62,000 nucleotides of DNA from Liolophura sinensis (lineage: Eukaryota; Mollusca; Polyplacophora; Chitonida; Chitonidae), in the NCBI RefSeq assembly GCF_032854445.1, contig NC_088300.1:73275005-73337004 (forward strand). Direction: 5' to 3'. This document shows, in pieces, positions 61,153 through 62,000 of the stretch; the stretch's first letter is position 1; each line of letters opens with the position of its first letter. A model generated the notes under the pieces. That model worked only from the letters and a program-made list of their open reading frames with translations, was not told the DNA's origin and made no database searches. The position numbers were made by a program, and so were the translations under genes.

Positions 61153-62000
61153 GCTTGTGCGTAGATGGGTTTACTGGGGCTGTTAACCATCATAGTAAGT
61201 GAGGATGTGGCCCAGAGGACACCTTTGGGGGGGGCGCCAACAAAGGGGGCACCACCCGAGGTGCTGCTTTGGACGGTGTCCTTCACAAGCAGGTCCTGTT
61301 CACCTTGGTCTGTCACTAGCCTTCTGGTCAGCCGCTTGCCATGCTTTGCTGTGAATTTGCCTATTACTGAGCAGACGTTGGTCTGTACCCAAAAGTGACG
61401 ATGGCTTCGCGAACTGTGAGGATTTTCAGGAGCCCCGACTCTATGAGGTATGCGGGTAGCAGTGTTGGTGCCCAGCCCTTCTCAGCGAAATGCCTACCAA
61501 ACCAAGCAGGGATGACAACTGCAGGGATCGTCTGTGAACTTCCAATTCTGAACCTCGGGGAAGGCTGTGCCGATGTCTTTTGGGAAGACTGTTGATGGCT
61601 CTAAGCAGGGTTTGGCTTCACCCTTTCCCTTGAAGGAGGCTGGGTAGCAGGCCCTTATGTCAATGCTGACAACTTCTCTGGTGTCGTAACCCATTGAGTT
61701 CCGGAGCCCACCGTGGCCATGCTCCACACAGACCTTTTGAACATCGTCGATGAGGCTTGGTGGCTTTGGTTTCCAGCTATTGCATTCTTTGGCCATAATA
61801 CTGGCCGCGTGGTTGATCCCAAAGCTTCTATCGGCTAATGTCTTGTCACCTGGGGCTTCACATTCCTTCTGGAACCTCTCGTGAACTTCCCATGTTCTGT
61901 AAGTACGTAAGTCCTGAAGTATGAATTGGTCGACGGTTAGCTGCCTATCTTATCTGCCAAGGAGCCAGACTGCTTTTGGTTCATCATGGGTGGCTTCCCG
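61153..62000 (-). pseudogene. DNA polymerase B (protein-primed, Polinton type), motif A part, cut by window end
   Basis: The minus strand (61494-61796, continuing in frame to about 61940) carries VVSIDIRACYPASF, the motif A (DxxxxYP) of protein-primed family-B polymerases found in Polintons. Between 61490 and 61150 polymerase-like text continues but changes frame at least once. The N-terminal exonuclease and terminal-protein parts would lie beyond 62000. Confidence 0.7.

Larger units (their letters stand above)
53200..62000. mobile_element. Decayed Polinton/Maverick-type element (adintovirus-like), right end outside window
   Basis: Hallmarks in one 8.8-kb block are an A32/FtsK-like packaging-type ATPase and an rve integrase on the plus strand, and on the minus strand a family-B DNA polymerase converging on the integrase. 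The base composition is clearly more GC-rich than the host spacer. Nearly every gene has stops or frameshifts, and a LINE fragment and two minisatellites interrupt it, so this copy is dead. No terminal inverted repeat could be seen because the right end is missing. The left boundary is approximate (composition change). No major or minor capsid gene and no adenain-type protease were recognised in the visible part. Confidence 0.8.

Overview
The window is animal nuclear DNA. It has spliced genes with GT-AG introns, tRNA-derived SINEs, foldback DNA elements, LINE and Penelope-like fragments, many minisatellites, and a decayed Polinton/Maverick-type element. AT-rich spacer dotted with ACATGTA palindromes, and the SINE family present, suggest a marine lophotrochozoan, most likely a mollusc. 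This is inference; no species marker was seen.

Layout. 1-29.6 kb: mostly non-coding spacer with scattered repeats (foldback elements near 2.3, 8.7 and 23.2 kb, a poly(A)-tailed block at 3.6 kb, SINE copies at 16.7, 17.6, 25.9-26.3 and 27.1 kb). A few orphan exon candidates lie on the minus strand, the best a SAM-domain-like piece at 23.55 kb. 29.7-42.9 kb: a complete minus-strand LETM1 gene (inner mitochondrial membrane, ion homeostasis) in 13 coding exons. Every junction was read in phase, except that exon 10 carries a homopolymer frameshift. 43-48 kb: spacer with SINE fragments and two related 24-bp arrays. 48.1-51.75 kb: the last three exons of a minus-strand gene ending in a death-fold-like domain, with two long minisatellites in its introns. 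52.3-52.8 kb: the 3' end of a Penelope-like element. 53.3-62 kb: a broken Polinton-like element running off the right edge. Its plus strand holds an A32/FtsK-like ATPase split by a LINE, several small membrane-type genes and an rve integrase; its minus strand holds DNA polymerase B, SF1 helicase and HNH-like remnants.

The most unusual points are these. (1) Several intronic or UTR minisatellites look like amplified exon edges: the array next to the death-domain exon repeats that exon's 3' splice site dozens of times, the LETM1 intron-11 array repeats the exon-11 5' splice site, and the LETM1 stop codon lies inside a repeat unit. (2) The Polinton-like element appears to carry polymerase, SF1 helicase and HNH modules in line on one strand, and no capsid gene is recognisable in the visible part. 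(3) LETM1 exon 10 has a 9-A run that breaks an otherwise perfect frame.
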